Assembly (NCBI GenBank): GCA_027306955.1
Contig: DAHUXX010000057.1
Span: 1 to 20,899 of the forward strand
DNA length: 20,899 nucleotides
Reading direction: 5' to 3'
From: Acetobacteraceae bacterium
Lineage (GTDB): Bacteria; Pseudomonadota; Alphaproteobacteria; Acetobacterales; Acetobacteraceae
The number at the start of each line of letters is the position of its first letter. Position 1 is the first letter of the stretch. Positions 6,262-14,180 of the stretch are shown in pieces. The notes under the pieces were generated by a model. That model was not told the DNA's origin. It worked only from the letters and a program-made list of their open reading frames with translations, and did no database searches. Both the position numbers and the translations under genes were made by a program.

Positions 6262-7638
6262 ATGTCCCTGGTCGAGGATCTGCGCGGCGCCATCGGCGCC
6301 AACGGCGTCGTGGCCGGCGGCGAAGCCGAGCCCAAGCATCTCGGCGACTGGCACGTGTCGATGCGCCAGGGCGAGCTGCCGGCCGCCGTCGTCTATCCCA
6401 CGAGCGCGGCCGAGGTGGCTGCGGTGTTGCGCTATTGCAACGAGCACGGCATCGCCGTGGTGCCACAGGGCGGGCTCACCGGCCTGCTCGGGGGGGCGAC
6501 GCCGACCGGGGGTTCGGTCGCGCTGTCGCTCGCGCGGATGCGGCGGATCGAGGCGGTGGACGTGGCGGGTGCCACGCTGACCGCGGAGGCCGGTGTGCCG
6601 CTGCAGGCGATCCAGGAAGCCGCCGACGCAGCGGGGATGCTGTTCGGCCTCGATATCGGCTCGCGCGGCACCTGCACGATCGGCGGCAATGCCTCGACCA
6701 ATGCTGGCGGCAACCGCGTGCTGCGCTATGGCATGGCGCGGGAGATGATCCTGGGGCTCGAGGCGGTGCTGGCGGACGGGACCATCCTTTCCAGCCTCAA
6801 CACGATGCTGAAGAACAACGCCGGCTATGACCTCAAGCAGCTTTTCATCGGCTCGGAAGGTACGCTCGGGGTGATCACCAAGGTGGTGGTGCGGCTCCAT
6901 CCAAAGCCGTCGAGCCTGGCAACCGCCTTCGTTGCGCTGGCGTCGCACGAGGCGCTGCTGGAATTCCTCGGCCGCGCGCGGCGGGAACTGGCCTCCACGC
7001 TCGCGGCATTCGAGGCACTGTGGCCGGACTTCTATCATCTCGCTACGCATGAGCACGGCTGCCGCGCGCCGCTGCCGGAGGGGGCGGCCTGCTACGTGCT
7101 AATGGAGGCGATGGGCACTGACCAGGCGCGCGATGACGCGACCTTCGCGGGCCTGATCGAGCGCGCCCTCGTGGACGGGACGGCGAGCGACGCCGTTATC
7201 GCGCAGAACCTGCGCGAGGGGCGGGAGATGTGGAGCCTGCGTGATTCCGTCGCCGAGTTTCCGCGTACCTTTCCGCATGTCGGCTTCGACGTCTCGGTGC
7301 CGATCGCGACCGTGGAGCGCTTCATGGCGGAGACGCGCCGCGCGATTGACGCGCTGCATCAGGGCGTGCCGATCCTGTGGTTCGGGCATCTCGCGGACAG
7401 CAACCTGCACATCTGCGTGCGGTTGCAGGAGGACGGGCCGGGCAAGAAGGCGATCGACGCCGCGGTCTATGGCTGCGTGAAGGCGGTGGGCGGCTCGGTC
7501 TCGGCCGAGCACGGGATCGGAATCCTGAAGAAGCCGTATCTCGGCTACACGCGCTCACCCGCGGAGATGGAGGCCATGCGCCGACTCAAGGCGGCATTCG
7601 ACCCCAAAGGCATTCTCAATCCGGGCAAGGTCTTCTGA
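6262..7638 (+). CDS. FAD-linked 2-hydroxyacid dehydrogenase (GlcD / D-lactate / D-2-hydroxyglutarate dehydrogenase-like)
   Basis: A 458-residue flavoprotein of the vanillyl-alcohol-oxidase (FAD_binding_4) superfamily. The FAD domain spans about residues 37-215, with P-Q-G-G-L-T-G-L at 68-75, the G-G-N-A-S-T-N-A-G-G block at 141-150 and F-I-G-S-E-G-T-L-G-V-I-T at 195-206. The C-terminal cap has the metal/substrate motif G-H-L-A-D-S-N-L-H (H376, H383), E416-H-G-I-G and the terminal L-N-P-G-K-V-F. Members oxidise a D-2-hydroxyacid to the 2-oxoacid and pass electrons to quinone, cytochrome or another carrier. The family usually has G-D-G-N in the metal motif; here it is A-D-S-N, which may mark a substrate subgroup. 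It starts 41 bases after the dctM stop on the same strand. The exact substrate (lactate, glycolate, hydroxyglutarate) is not decidable here. Confidence 0.9.
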   Translation: MSLVEDLRGAIGANGVVAGGEAEPKHLGDWHVSMRQGELPAAVVYPTSAAEVAAVLRYCNEHGIAVVPQGGLTGLLGGATPTGGSVALSLARMRRIEAVDVAGATLTAEAGVPLQAIQEAADAAGMLFGLDIGSRGTCTIGGNASTNAGGNRVLRYGMAREMILGLEAVLADGTILSSLNTMLKNNAGYDLKQLFIGSEGTLGVITKVVVRLHPKPSSLATAFVALASHEALLEFLGRARRELASTLAAFEALWPDFYHLATHEHGCRAPLPEGAACYVLMEAMGTDQARDDATFAGLIERALVDGTASDAVIAQNLREGREMWSLRDSVAEFPRTFPHVGFDVSVPIATVERFMAETRRAIDALHQGVPILWFGHLADSNLHICVRLQEDGPGKKAIDAAVYGCVKAVGGSVSAEHGIGILKKPYLGYTRSPAEMEAMRRLKAAFDPKGILNPGKVF

Positions 7639-7642
7639 GAAA

Positions 7643-7656
7643 CCGGCTCGCGCCGG
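7643..7656. terminator. weak hairpin after the dehydrogenase gene
   Basis: CCGGC, TCGC, GCCGG forms a short hairpin five bases after the stop, within the 85-base gap to the convergent barrel gene. No T-run follows on either strand, so intrinsic termination is uncertain; Rho-dependent ending is as likely. Confidence 0.25.
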
Positions 7657-7723
7657 GAGCGGCGTCGTCAGGTCGCACCCGGGTTGGGTTTCGCGGCGGG
7701 CAAGCCGTGCGGAGAAGCGGGGA

Positions 7724-9040
7724 CTACAGCCCGAAGTTGAATCGCACCATCAGGACGTTGTCGTCGTAGTTGCCGCTGCTCGCGGTCTTCGTCACGTGGT
7801 CGAAACTACCGACGATATGCAAATTGCGGTTGGTCAGCCAGGTCACCGAAGCGCCGCCGCCGACGAAGACGGCAGTGCCACCACCGTGATTGTAGGCGAG
7901 ATTGTCATACGTGGCGTTGGCGCTGAGCAGCACGTCACGCCGCAGTTCGTGATCGACGGAGAGGCTGGCGCTGGTCAGGGTGTAGCTGACGAAGCCTTCC
8001 TCTGCGGCGTCCTCGATGCGGCGGTCGAGCGTGCCGGTGAAGGTGGTCAGGCCCGTGGGCTGCCAGACGATCTTGACCTCGGCGACAGGGGCGACGTCGC
8101 TGCCATAGGTGGAGCTCGCGTAGCTGCGGGCTTGCACGCCGGCAAGGGCGCTGATGTTCCAGACTGCGGAGGGGGCGAGGTTAAAGCCGGCGAGCAGCGT
8201 CACGCCGTGGCTGTCGGTGCTGGGAACGCCGGCGGGAGCCTCGGTGTGGCGGATCTCGGTCTCGCGCAGAGCGAGCACCAGGCTGCGCAGGGGGGCCACC
8301 TCGTAGCGCAGGGTGAGCGAGGACTGGAATTCGACGCGGTCGCGCAGCGCCTGCGAGGTGGGCACGCCGGCGATGCTCACGTTCTGGAAACGATAATTGC
8401 TGACGGTGAATGCGGGGATGAACGTGAAGCGCCCGGAATGGAGCGTGGCGTCGGTGCGCACCGTGTCCACGGTGAAGGCGCCCGGCGCGTCGAGCTGGGG
8501 TGAGTCGAGCGTGCGGGCGGTCTGATTGAGGGAGAGGTGCGAATAGGCGGCGGTGATGCGGTCGCGCCCGATATCGAGGGCGCCGCCGATGGCTGCGGTC
8601 CAGTCCGTGTAGCCTTGCCGCGACTGGGCGGGGTAACGGTGATCGTTGACCGAGAAATAGGCGCCGAGCGCGTTGCGCGACCAGAGCGAGTTGGCGGCGA
8701 TGGAGGCGCCGGTGTCGAACAGGGCGGAGCCCTTGCCGCGTGGGGCGCCGGTCGTGTTGTTGTCGTAGCCGACGCCCTCGCCGAGGCGCGGCTGGATCAG
8801 GAAGCCACCGGCGCGCACACCCTGGTAGTCGGTTTCGGGGCGGGCGCGGGTGAGGACGGTGACACCGATATTGTCGCCTGGGCCGAACAGGCCCTGAGGA
8901 AAGAGCTCGCTGAGGTACTGGGCGCGGGCGCCGGTCAGGACGAAGCCGAGGGCCGCCACGCCGGCAGAGCCAAAGAGGGCGAGACGCAATCTGCGTTGCG
9001 AATTGCGACGATAATTTCGGAAAATCCGCCGCCGCTTCAT
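7724..9040 (-). CDS. outer-membrane beta-barrel protein (BBP2-like) of the polysaccharide locus
   Basis: A 438-residue secreted protein. The N-terminus is unusually arginine-rich (M-K-R-R-R-I-F-R-N-Y-R-R) and is followed by a hydrophobic stretch and a likely signal-peptidase cut after A-R-A before Q-Y-L. The rest alternates polar and hydrophobic residues in many short strands ended by turns and closes with V-R-F-N-F-G-L, as in outer-membrane barrels. The pattern matches the putative beta-barrel porin 2 type often encoded beside exopolysaccharide genes in alphaproteobacteria. It is divergent from the tyrosine autokinase, so it may help the polymer cross or anchor in the outer membrane. No Wza/GumB-type export protein is seen in the window. 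Family membership is judged by pattern; the role is inferred from position. The ATG at 9040 lacks a strong ribosome site. Confidence 0.75.
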   Translation of the reverse strand: MKRRRIFRNYRRNSQRRLRLALFGSAGVAALGFVLTGARAQYLSELFPQGLFGPGDNIGVTVLTRARPETDYQGVRAGGFLIQPRLGEGVGYDNNTTGAPRGKGSALFDTGASIAANSLWSRNALGAYFSVNDHRYPAQSRQGYTDWTAAIGGALDIGRDRITAAYSHLSLNQTARTLDSPQLDAPGAFTVDTVRTDATLHSGRFTFIPAFTVSNYRFQNVSIAGVPTSQALRDRVEFQSSLTLRYEVAPLRSLVLALRETEIRHTEAPAGVPSTDSHGVTLLAGFNLAPSAVWNISALAGVQARSYASSTYGSDVAPVAEVKIVWQPTGLTTFTGTLDRRIEDAAEEGFVSYTLTSASLSVDHELRRDVLLSANATYDNLAYNHGGGTAVFVGGGASVTWLTNRNLHIVGSFDHVTKTASSGNYDDNVLMVRFNFGL

Positions 9041-9376
9041 GCCCGGCCCCGGCGTCGCGCGCGAATCCGAGGAAAAATGCGATGATTCCCCGAATCGGCG
9101 AATCTCTGCTTAGTGGAACGCCGGTTGCTGTGCGCCAAGGAACGCCAGATCCCGATGAGAGAGACTTGGTCTGTTCCGGAGCGCGGCCCACGAGGGAGGC
9201 GCGGTGACTGGCGGGAGCGAAGGGGTGAAGAAGTTGCCAGCGTTGCGTCCGCCGTCGTGCCCCTTGCACGGCTGCCCGGCAGAAACACCGCGTGGAGCGG
9301 TCGCATGCCCGCGGGAAGAAAGGTGCCCGTTGCCTCGGCGCGGCCCGCCTGAGCCTCGCGGCGCACGGTTCGGCTG
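9041..9376. other. divergent control region between the barrel and tyrosine-kinase genes
   Basis: This 336-base spacer holds no believable gene; the short open frames that cross it are extensions or shadows of neighbours. It should contain promoters for both directions. Near the barrel gene it is locally richer in A+T and carries three copies of CGAATC (9062-9067, 9091-9096, 9099-9104). I found no good sigma-70 hexamer pair, so alternative sigma or activator control is possible. An in-frame TGA at 9350-9352 limits the kinase start to the ATG at 9377. Confidence 0.55.
9062..9104. repeat. CGAATC repeat cluster with a small inverted repeat (candidate operator)
   Basis: CGAATC occurs three times in 43 bases, all in the same orientation. 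The middle copy forms part of an inverted repeat, GATTC-CCC-GAATC, at 9084-9096. The cluster lies 22-64 bases upstream of the barrel gene start, where a regulator of the polysaccharide locus could bind. No known regulator is recognised. Confidence 0.4.
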
Positions 9377-11617
9377 ATGTCGGTCACCCATCCCGGCGAC
9401 TTGCCCGTTCCCGAAAGCACCAGGCCGCTGCGCGCAATCGATTCCGTCTCGCCGTGGATGGTGTTCGACGTGCTGCGGCGGCGGAAGATCACCTTCGCCG
9501 TCGTTGCCTCGCTGGTGCTGGCGGGCGGCATCATGTTCGTCATGCGCATCGTGCCGCAGTACGAGACGCGGGCGCTGGTGCTGGTCGACACCCGCAAGAA
9601 CACGCTCTCCGACCTGCAGGCAATTTCGACCGGCGCGCTGCAATCCGACGCGGTGCAGGTGCTCACGCAGGTCGACATCATCCGCTCGCCGTCGCTCGCG
9701 GAGCAAGTGGCGAGCCAGCTCGACCTGGCCGATACGCCGGAATTCAAGAGCGCAATCAGCGGTCCGCCCGGCCTGCTGCAGCGCCTGATGCAACGCGTGT
9801 CCGACATACTGGGGTACAAGCCGCGACCGCATCCCGCGCTGACGAAGGCCCAGCGTACCCAGTTGGCTGCCAGCATCCTGCTCAACGACAAACTCTCCGT
9901 CATCAACGACGGCCGCTCCTATGTCATCGGGCTCCAGGTCCGGGCCCTGGATCCCGCCCTCGCCGCGCGCATCGCGAATGCCTATGCGCACGTCTATCTG
10001 AACTTCAACCGCGCTCTTAAGGAACGCGCCATAACCCGTGCTGATGCTTGGCTAGCCGAGCGGGTCGCGCCGCTGCAAGACAAGCTGAAGGCCGCCGAGG
10101 CGGCGATCGCCAATTTCCGCGAGGCGCACGGGCTGATTGCGGATCGCTCCACCACCGGGAACAACCAGGGGCGCGTGACGGTGGCCGGCCAGCAACTCGC
10201 GCAGATCAACGCGGTGCTCGTGAGGGCGACGAGCGAGCGGGTGCAGAAGGAGACCAGCCTCGCCCAGATCGAGGCGGCGCAGAAAGGGAATGGGGACCTC
10301 AACAGCGTGCCCGAGGTGGTCGCCTCGCCGCTGATCCAACGCCTGCTGGCGCAGCAGGCGGAGATCGCCGCGCGCATCGCCGATCTGCGCACGACCCAGC
10401 TCGCGGCCAGCCCGCAGCTCGTTGCGCTGCGCGCGCAGGAGGACGCGATCGGCGGGCGCATCAACACCGAGATCGGCAAGATAGTCGGCTCGATCCGCAC
10501 CGAGGCCGAGGCGGCCACGGCCCGCGAGACTTCGCTAAGGCAGCGCCTGGCAGCGGCCGAAGCGCGGGTCGCGCAGCAGAACAAGGCGGAGATCGAGCTG
10601 CGTGCCCTGGAGAGCGAGGCCACAGCGGCACGGCGCGTCTACATCGACACGCTGAACAAGGCCGAGCAGACCAGCAACGAGCGCAACATCCAGCAGCCGG
10701 ACGCGGAGCTGATCTCGCTCGCCGCGGTGCCGCTCTCGCCGGCGCCGCCGACGCGCATGGAGTACGGGATGATCGTGGCCCTCGCGGCGATCGTGCTCGG
10801 TGTCGTCGCCGCCTTCCTGCGCGAGCGGCTGGAGCGCGGCTTCCGCAGCGCCGAGCAGCTCGAGGAGGAGACCGGCCTGCCCACGATCGGGTTCCTGCCG
10901 GTCGCGCGCAAGCCGGAGGCGGCGCTGGCGATGGAGGAGCAGCGCTCCCCCTATGTCGAGGCGATCAACGCGGTGCGCGGCTCGCTCTTGATGTCGGACG
11001 CAGCCGGGCACCCGCGCGTCGTGCTCATCACCTCCGCGCTGCCACGCGAGGGCAAGACCTTCTTCGCCGTCTCGCTTGCCCGCTCGGTGGCGCTGGCGGG
11101 TGGGCGCAGCCTGCTGAGCGATGCGGATCTGCGTCGCCCCTCGGTGGCCCGCACCGCGGGCATCACCGTGCAGTCCAGCCTCAACGCGCTGGTGGGCACC
11201 GGCGGCGACCATGACGCGATGCTCGACCGGCTGATCCAGCGTGACGACGTAACGCAGCTCGACATCATCCCGGCGGAGGGCAACGGCAACAACGTCCAGG
11301 ACCTGGTGACTTCGGACGCGCTGCGCGGCTTGGTGGACGCGGCGCGCACCCGCTACGACCTGGTGGTGATCGACGCGCCGCCGGTGCTCGCCTTCGTCGA
11401 TGCGCGGGTGCTGGCGACGGTGGCGGACGCGACGGTCATGGTGGTGAAGTGGCGCGACACGCCGCGCACCATGGTCTCGGGCGCGCTCAAGATGCTGCGC
11501 GGCTTCGGTACCAGGGTCGCGGGCACGGTGCTGACCCAGGCGGATCTGCGCGCGCTGACCGCCAACGAGGGCAGTCACGCCTATCTCTACCGGAACTACG
11601 GCAGCTACTACCAATAA
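9377..11617 (+). CDS. polysaccharide co-polymerase with tyrosine autokinase domain (Wzc/GumC/ExoP type)
   Basis: A 746-residue inner-membrane protein that sets chain length and drives export in Wzy-dependent polysaccharide synthesis. The N-terminal Wzz domain is framed by membrane segments at about 39-57 and 463-482, with a long periplasmic coiled-coil region (about 210-440) between them. The cytoplasmic BY-kinase has Walker A A-L-P-R-E-G-K-T (K560, T561), Walker A' L-L-S-D-A-D-L-R-R-P (D582, D584) and Walker B V-V-I-D-A-P-P (D666). It ends in a tyrosine cluster (Y736, Y738, Y741, Y744, Y745), the autophosphorylation tail. Walker A' has S581 where I or V is usual. Both halves are fused in one chain as in Wzc, unlike the split Firmicute type. 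It is divergent from the barrel gene and upstream of the Wzy-like gene by 49 bases. An in-frame stop just upstream fixes the ATG at 9377. Confidence 0.93.
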   Translation: MSVTHPGDLPVPESTRPLRAIDSVSPWMVFDVLRRRKITFAVVASLVLAGGIMFVMRIVPQYETRALVLVDTRKNTLSDLQAISTGALQSDAVQVLTQVDIIRSPSLAEQVASQLDLADTPEFKSAISGPPGLLQRLMQRVSDILGYKPRPHPALTKAQRTQLAASILLNDKLSVINDGRSYVIGLQVRALDPALAARIANAYAHVYLNFNRALKERAITRADAWLAERVAPLQDKLKAAEAAIANFREAHGLIADRSTTGNNQGRVTVAGQQLAQINAVLVRATSERVQKETSLAQIEAAQKGNGDLNSVPEVVASPLIQRLLAQQAEIAARIADLRTTQLAASPQLVALRAQEDAIGGRINTEIGKIVGSIRTEAEAATARETSLRQRLAAAEARVAQQNKAEIELRALESEATAARRVYIDTLNKAEQTSNERNIQQPDAELISLAAVPLSPAPPTRMEYGMIVALAAIVLGVVAAFLRERLERGFRSAEQLEEETGLPTIGFLPVARKPEAALAMEEQRSPYVEAINAVRGSLLMSDAAGHPRVVLITSALPREGKTFFAVSLARSVALAGGRSLLSDADLRRPSVARTAGITVQSSLNALVGTGGDHDAMLDRLIQRDDVTQLDIIPAEGNGNNVQDLVTSDALRGLVDAARTRYDLVVIDAPPVLAFVDARVLATVADATVMVVKWRDTPRTMVSGALKMLRGFGTRVAGTVLTQADLRALTANEGSHAYLYRNYGSYYQ

Positions 11618-11666
11618 CCAACGGCCCAAAACCATCGGCTGGGTGCGGGACTGAGGGCGGGCCCCG

Positions 11667-13094
11667 ATGCATGTGACGTTGTTCGGCTTCATCCTGCTGC
11701 CGCTCTGCGTGCTGTGGTTTCCCCGGCCGGAGCGACTGCTGGTGCTGATCCTCGTCATGGGAGTCTTCGGCGCTGCGACGCCGGTGGTGATCGGGTCGCT
11801 GGGCCTGCCGCCGATGGCGCCGCCGGCGGTGATGTTCGTCCTCTACGTCATTTTCCAGGCCGGGTTCGGCGTGCAGTTCGAGGGTGCGCGCACGGCGCTG
11901 CGCACCCTGGAACCCTATCTCCTGGCCGTCGGCTATGGCCTGTTGTCGGCATACGTGATGCCGCGGGTCTTCGCCCACGCGGTGCAGGTCTGGCCGCAGA
12001 AGGAGAGCATTTTTTTCGGTACGGTGCCGCTGGTGCCGGGGCTCGGGAATGTCACGCAGAGCTTCTATCTGGTGATGGACGGTTCGGTGCTGCTCGCGGC
12101 CACGCTCTACCTCGCGCGCCGCGAGGTCGATCTCATGAAGCTGATTCAGGTCTATCTCTGGTGCGGCGCGCTCGCGATCGTCTTCGCCTTCTGGCAGCTT
12201 GCGCACAGGGTCGGCGGCGTCTGGTTCCCCTACGCCTACATCTCCAACAATCCAGGCTTCGCCCTGCTCAATAACGAGTCGCTCGGCTTCGTGCCGCGTA
12301 TCAACGGCTCGTTCGTCGAGCCGTCGGATCTCGCGCACTACCTCTCGGGCCTGGTGTTCGCGAGCGGCTGGCTGGTGCTGCGCGGCTTTCCCTCGCGGCT
12401 GGCGCGCTTCGTATTGGTTGGCGGTGCGATCGCGATGGTGGTCTCGACGTCGACCACGGGCATCGCGATGCTGGTGCTGGGTGGTGCCTTCAGCGCGATG
12501 ATCCCGCTGCTGCGTCAGCGCACGATCGTCGCGCGCCGCGTCCTGCACGCCGGCGTGCCGCTGGTGCTCGGCCTGGTGGTCACGGCGGCCGTTGTGATCG
12601 CCCTCAAGCCCAGTGTCGGGCGCTCGCTGTCGGTCGTCTATACCTCGACGCTGGCGAAGCAGCAGTCGTCGAGCTTCGTGGATCGCACGACCATGGACCT
12701 CGATGCGCTGGCAACGGTATTTCCGACCTTCGGGTTCGGGACCGGCTGGGGTAGTTTCCGATCCTCGAGCCTGCTTCCCGGCACGCTCGCGGGGCTGGGC
12801 GCCTGGGGCACGGCGCTGGTGTTCTGGTTCGTGCTGCGCGTGGTCAAGCTGTTGCGCCGCGCCCGCCGCGTCGCCGAGAGCGGCGCGGCCGCGGTCAACG
12901 CCCGCGAGGTCTGGACGATCGAGGCCGCGCGCGCCGCGTGCGCCGGCACGGTGCTGGCGGCCCTGATTTCGGCCCCGGAGATCATCGATCTGGATTTCTA
13001 CGTGCTGCTGGCGGTCCTGATCGCCGCTTGCGTGCGTGTCGCAGTACTCGACCGCGCCGTGATCCTGCCCGTTTCTCGCGCCGTCCCGGCGTGA
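11667..13094 (+). CDS. Wzy-like polysaccharide polymerase / O-antigen ligase-family membrane protein
   Basis: A 475-residue, strongly hydrophobic protein with about ten or more membrane segments and a large loop around residues 200-230 carrying P-R-I-N-G-S-F-V-E-P-S-D. Near residue 355 there is F-G-F-G-T-G-W-G-S-F-R, similar to the G-x-G-x-G-S-x-R seen in O-antigen polymerases and ligases. Wzy proteins join repeat units on undecaprenyl diphosphate at the periplasmic face. These proteins diverge quickly, so topology, the loop motif and position between the co-polymerase and glycosyltransferases are the main evidence. A WaaL-type ligase is the alternative, less likely beside a Wzc-like kinase. 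Its TGA overlaps the next gene's GTG by four bases. Confidence 0.8.
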   Translation: MHVTLFGFILLPLCVLWFPRPERLLVLILVMGVFGAATPVVIGSLGLPPMAPPAVMFVLYVIFQAGFGVQFEGARTALRTLEPYLLAVGYGLLSAYVMPRVFAHAVQVWPQKESIFFGTVPLVPGLGNVTQSFYLVMDGSVLLAATLYLARREVDLMKLIQVYLWCGALAIVFAFWQLAHRVGGVWFPYAYISNNPGFALLNNESLGFVPRINGSFVEPSDLAHYLSGLVFASGWLVLRGFPSRLARFVLVGGAIAMVVSTSTTGIAMLVLGGAFSAMIPLLRQRTIVARRVLHAGVPLVLGLVVTAAVVIALKPSVGRSLSVVYTSTLAKQQSSSFVDRTTMDLDALATVFPTFGFGTGWGSFRSSSLLPGTLAGLGAWGTALVFWFVLRVVKLLRRARRVAESGAAAVNAREVWTIEAARAACAGTVLAALISAPEIIDLDFYVLLAVLIAACVRVAVLDRAVILPVSRAVPA

Positions 13095-14137
13095 CGGAGG
13101 AGATCGCGATCAACGCGCGCTTTCTCGCGCAGCCCACGACGGGTGTGCAGCGTTTTGCGTGCGAAATGACGGCCGCGATCGGGCGCCTTGGGAAAAAGCC
13201 GAGGCTGCTGGGCCCGGCCGACGCCCTTCTGCCGGACGAATGGAAGGCGCAGGGCTGCCGGCTCGAGACGCATGCGCGCGCGACGGGGCAGGGCGGGGAA
13301 CAGTTCGTGCTGCCGCGCGCGGCCAGCGGCGCGATGCTGGTCAATCTCGCGAACACCGCGCCGCTGCTCCGCCGCCGCCAGCTCCTGGTGATCCACGATG
13401 CCGGCGTGTTCGCAACACCCGAGGCGTATACTCTGCGGTTCCGCGCCTGGTACCGGCTGCTGCATCTTGGGTTGGCGCGGCGCGGCGCAGCAATCGCGAC
13501 CGTCTCGGAGTTTTCACGCGGCGAGATCGAACGCCATCTCGGCGTGCCGCGCGAGCGTGTCGCGGTGCTGGGCGAAGGCGCGGAGCACATCCTGCGCGCG
13601 GGACCGGCGCGGCCGCCGCTGCCCCCCGGCAGTTACGCGCTCGCCGTCGGCACACCGGCGGCGCACAAGAATCTCGGGGTACTGGAGGCCACCGCGGCGA
13701 TGCTGCGCACGCGCGGGCTCGATCTTGTCGCGACCGGCGGCGTGGCGAGCGGCGTCTTTGGCGGGGCATCGTGGCCCGGCGCCGTCCGCCCGCTCGGTCG
13801 CGTGGACGACGCGACCCTCGCCGCCCTCTATCGCGGTGCCGCGTGCCTGGTGTTCCCCTCGCGCTACGAAGGGTTCGGCCTGCCGGTGATCGAGGCCATG
13901 GCGTGCGGCTGCCCGGTGGTGGCGGCTGCGATCCCGGCGCTGCGCGAGGTCTGCGGCGAAGCGGCGTTGCTCGTCGCGCCAGACGATGCACGGGGTTTTT
14001 CGGACGCGGTGGCACACCTGCTCGACGAACCCGGGCGAGCGGCGGCGCTGCGGGAGGCGGGGCTCGCGCGCGCACCAGGGTTCACGTGGCGGGCGGCAGC
14101 CGAGAGACTGCTCGGCGCGCTTGAACGCCTCGCGTAG
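13091..14137 (+). CDS. glycosyltransferase, GT4 family
   Basis: A 348-residue GT-B-fold retaining glycosyltransferase, cytoplasmic or membrane-associated. It has I-A-I-N-A-R-F-L and T-T-G-V-Q-R in the N-terminal domain, the acceptor-side V-I-H-D-A-G block, and V-S-E-F-S near residue 140. In the donor-binding domain the family E-x7-E is E260 to E268 within Y-E-G-F-G-L-P-V-I-E-A. It resembles mannosyltransferase-like GT4 enzymes that begin with a glycan-synthesis N-R/A-R-F-L motif, but the sugar cannot be assigned. The GTG at 13091 shares GTGA with the upstream polymerase stop; no upstream ATG fits the domain start, so coupled translation from GTG is preferred. Confidence 0.9.
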   Translation: MTEEIAINARFLAQPTTGVQRFACEMTAAIGRLGKKPRLLGPADALLPDEWKAQGCRLETHARATGQGGEQFVLPRAASGAMLVNLANTAPLLRRRQLLVIHDAGVFATPEAYTLRFRAWYRLLHLGLARRGAAIATVSEFSRGEIERHLGVPRERVAVLGEGAEHILRAGPARPPLPPGSYALAVGTPAAHKNLGVLEATAAMLRTRGLDLVATGGVASGVFGGASWPGAVRPLGRVDDATLAALYRGAACLVFPSRYEGFGLPVIEAMACGCPVVAAAIPALREVCGEAALLVAPDDARGFSDAVAHLLDEPGRAAALREAGLARAPGFTWRAAAERLLGALERLA

Positions 14138-14180
14138 GATGGCGGCATGCGAATCGCCGCGACGTGAGGATCGCAACGAC

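Noticed and set aside
4811..6466. 551-codon open frame antisense to the TRAP large permease
   Set aside because: Its protein is a low-complexity mix of R, D, E, H and Q with no domain, typical of an antisense frame in GC-rich coding DNA; the opposite strand encodes a clear DctM protein.
9110..9138. Possible sigma-70 promoter for the barrel gene (TTGGCG and CACTAA on the minus strand)
   Set aside because: Spacing is right, but the -10 matches the consensus poorly, so it is not reported as a promoter.
8181..9269. 362-codon leftward frame overlapping the barrel gene
   Set aside because: Arginine/proline-rich sequence without features; the overlapping frame has a signal peptide and beta-barrel pattern.
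10535..11758. 407-codon open frame antisense to the tyrosine autokinase
   Set aside because: Same shadow composition, and it covers the Walker motifs and tyrosine tail of a well-supported gene on the other strand.
11487..12548. 353-codon antisense frame over the Wzy-like gene
   Set aside because: Charged low-complexity protein, no start signals, opposite to a convincing membrane protein.
12938..13090. Upstream extension of the GT4 frame into the Wzy-like gene
   Set aside because: The frame is open but the residues are non-domain sequence; the GTGA overlap at 13091 fits the conserved domain start.
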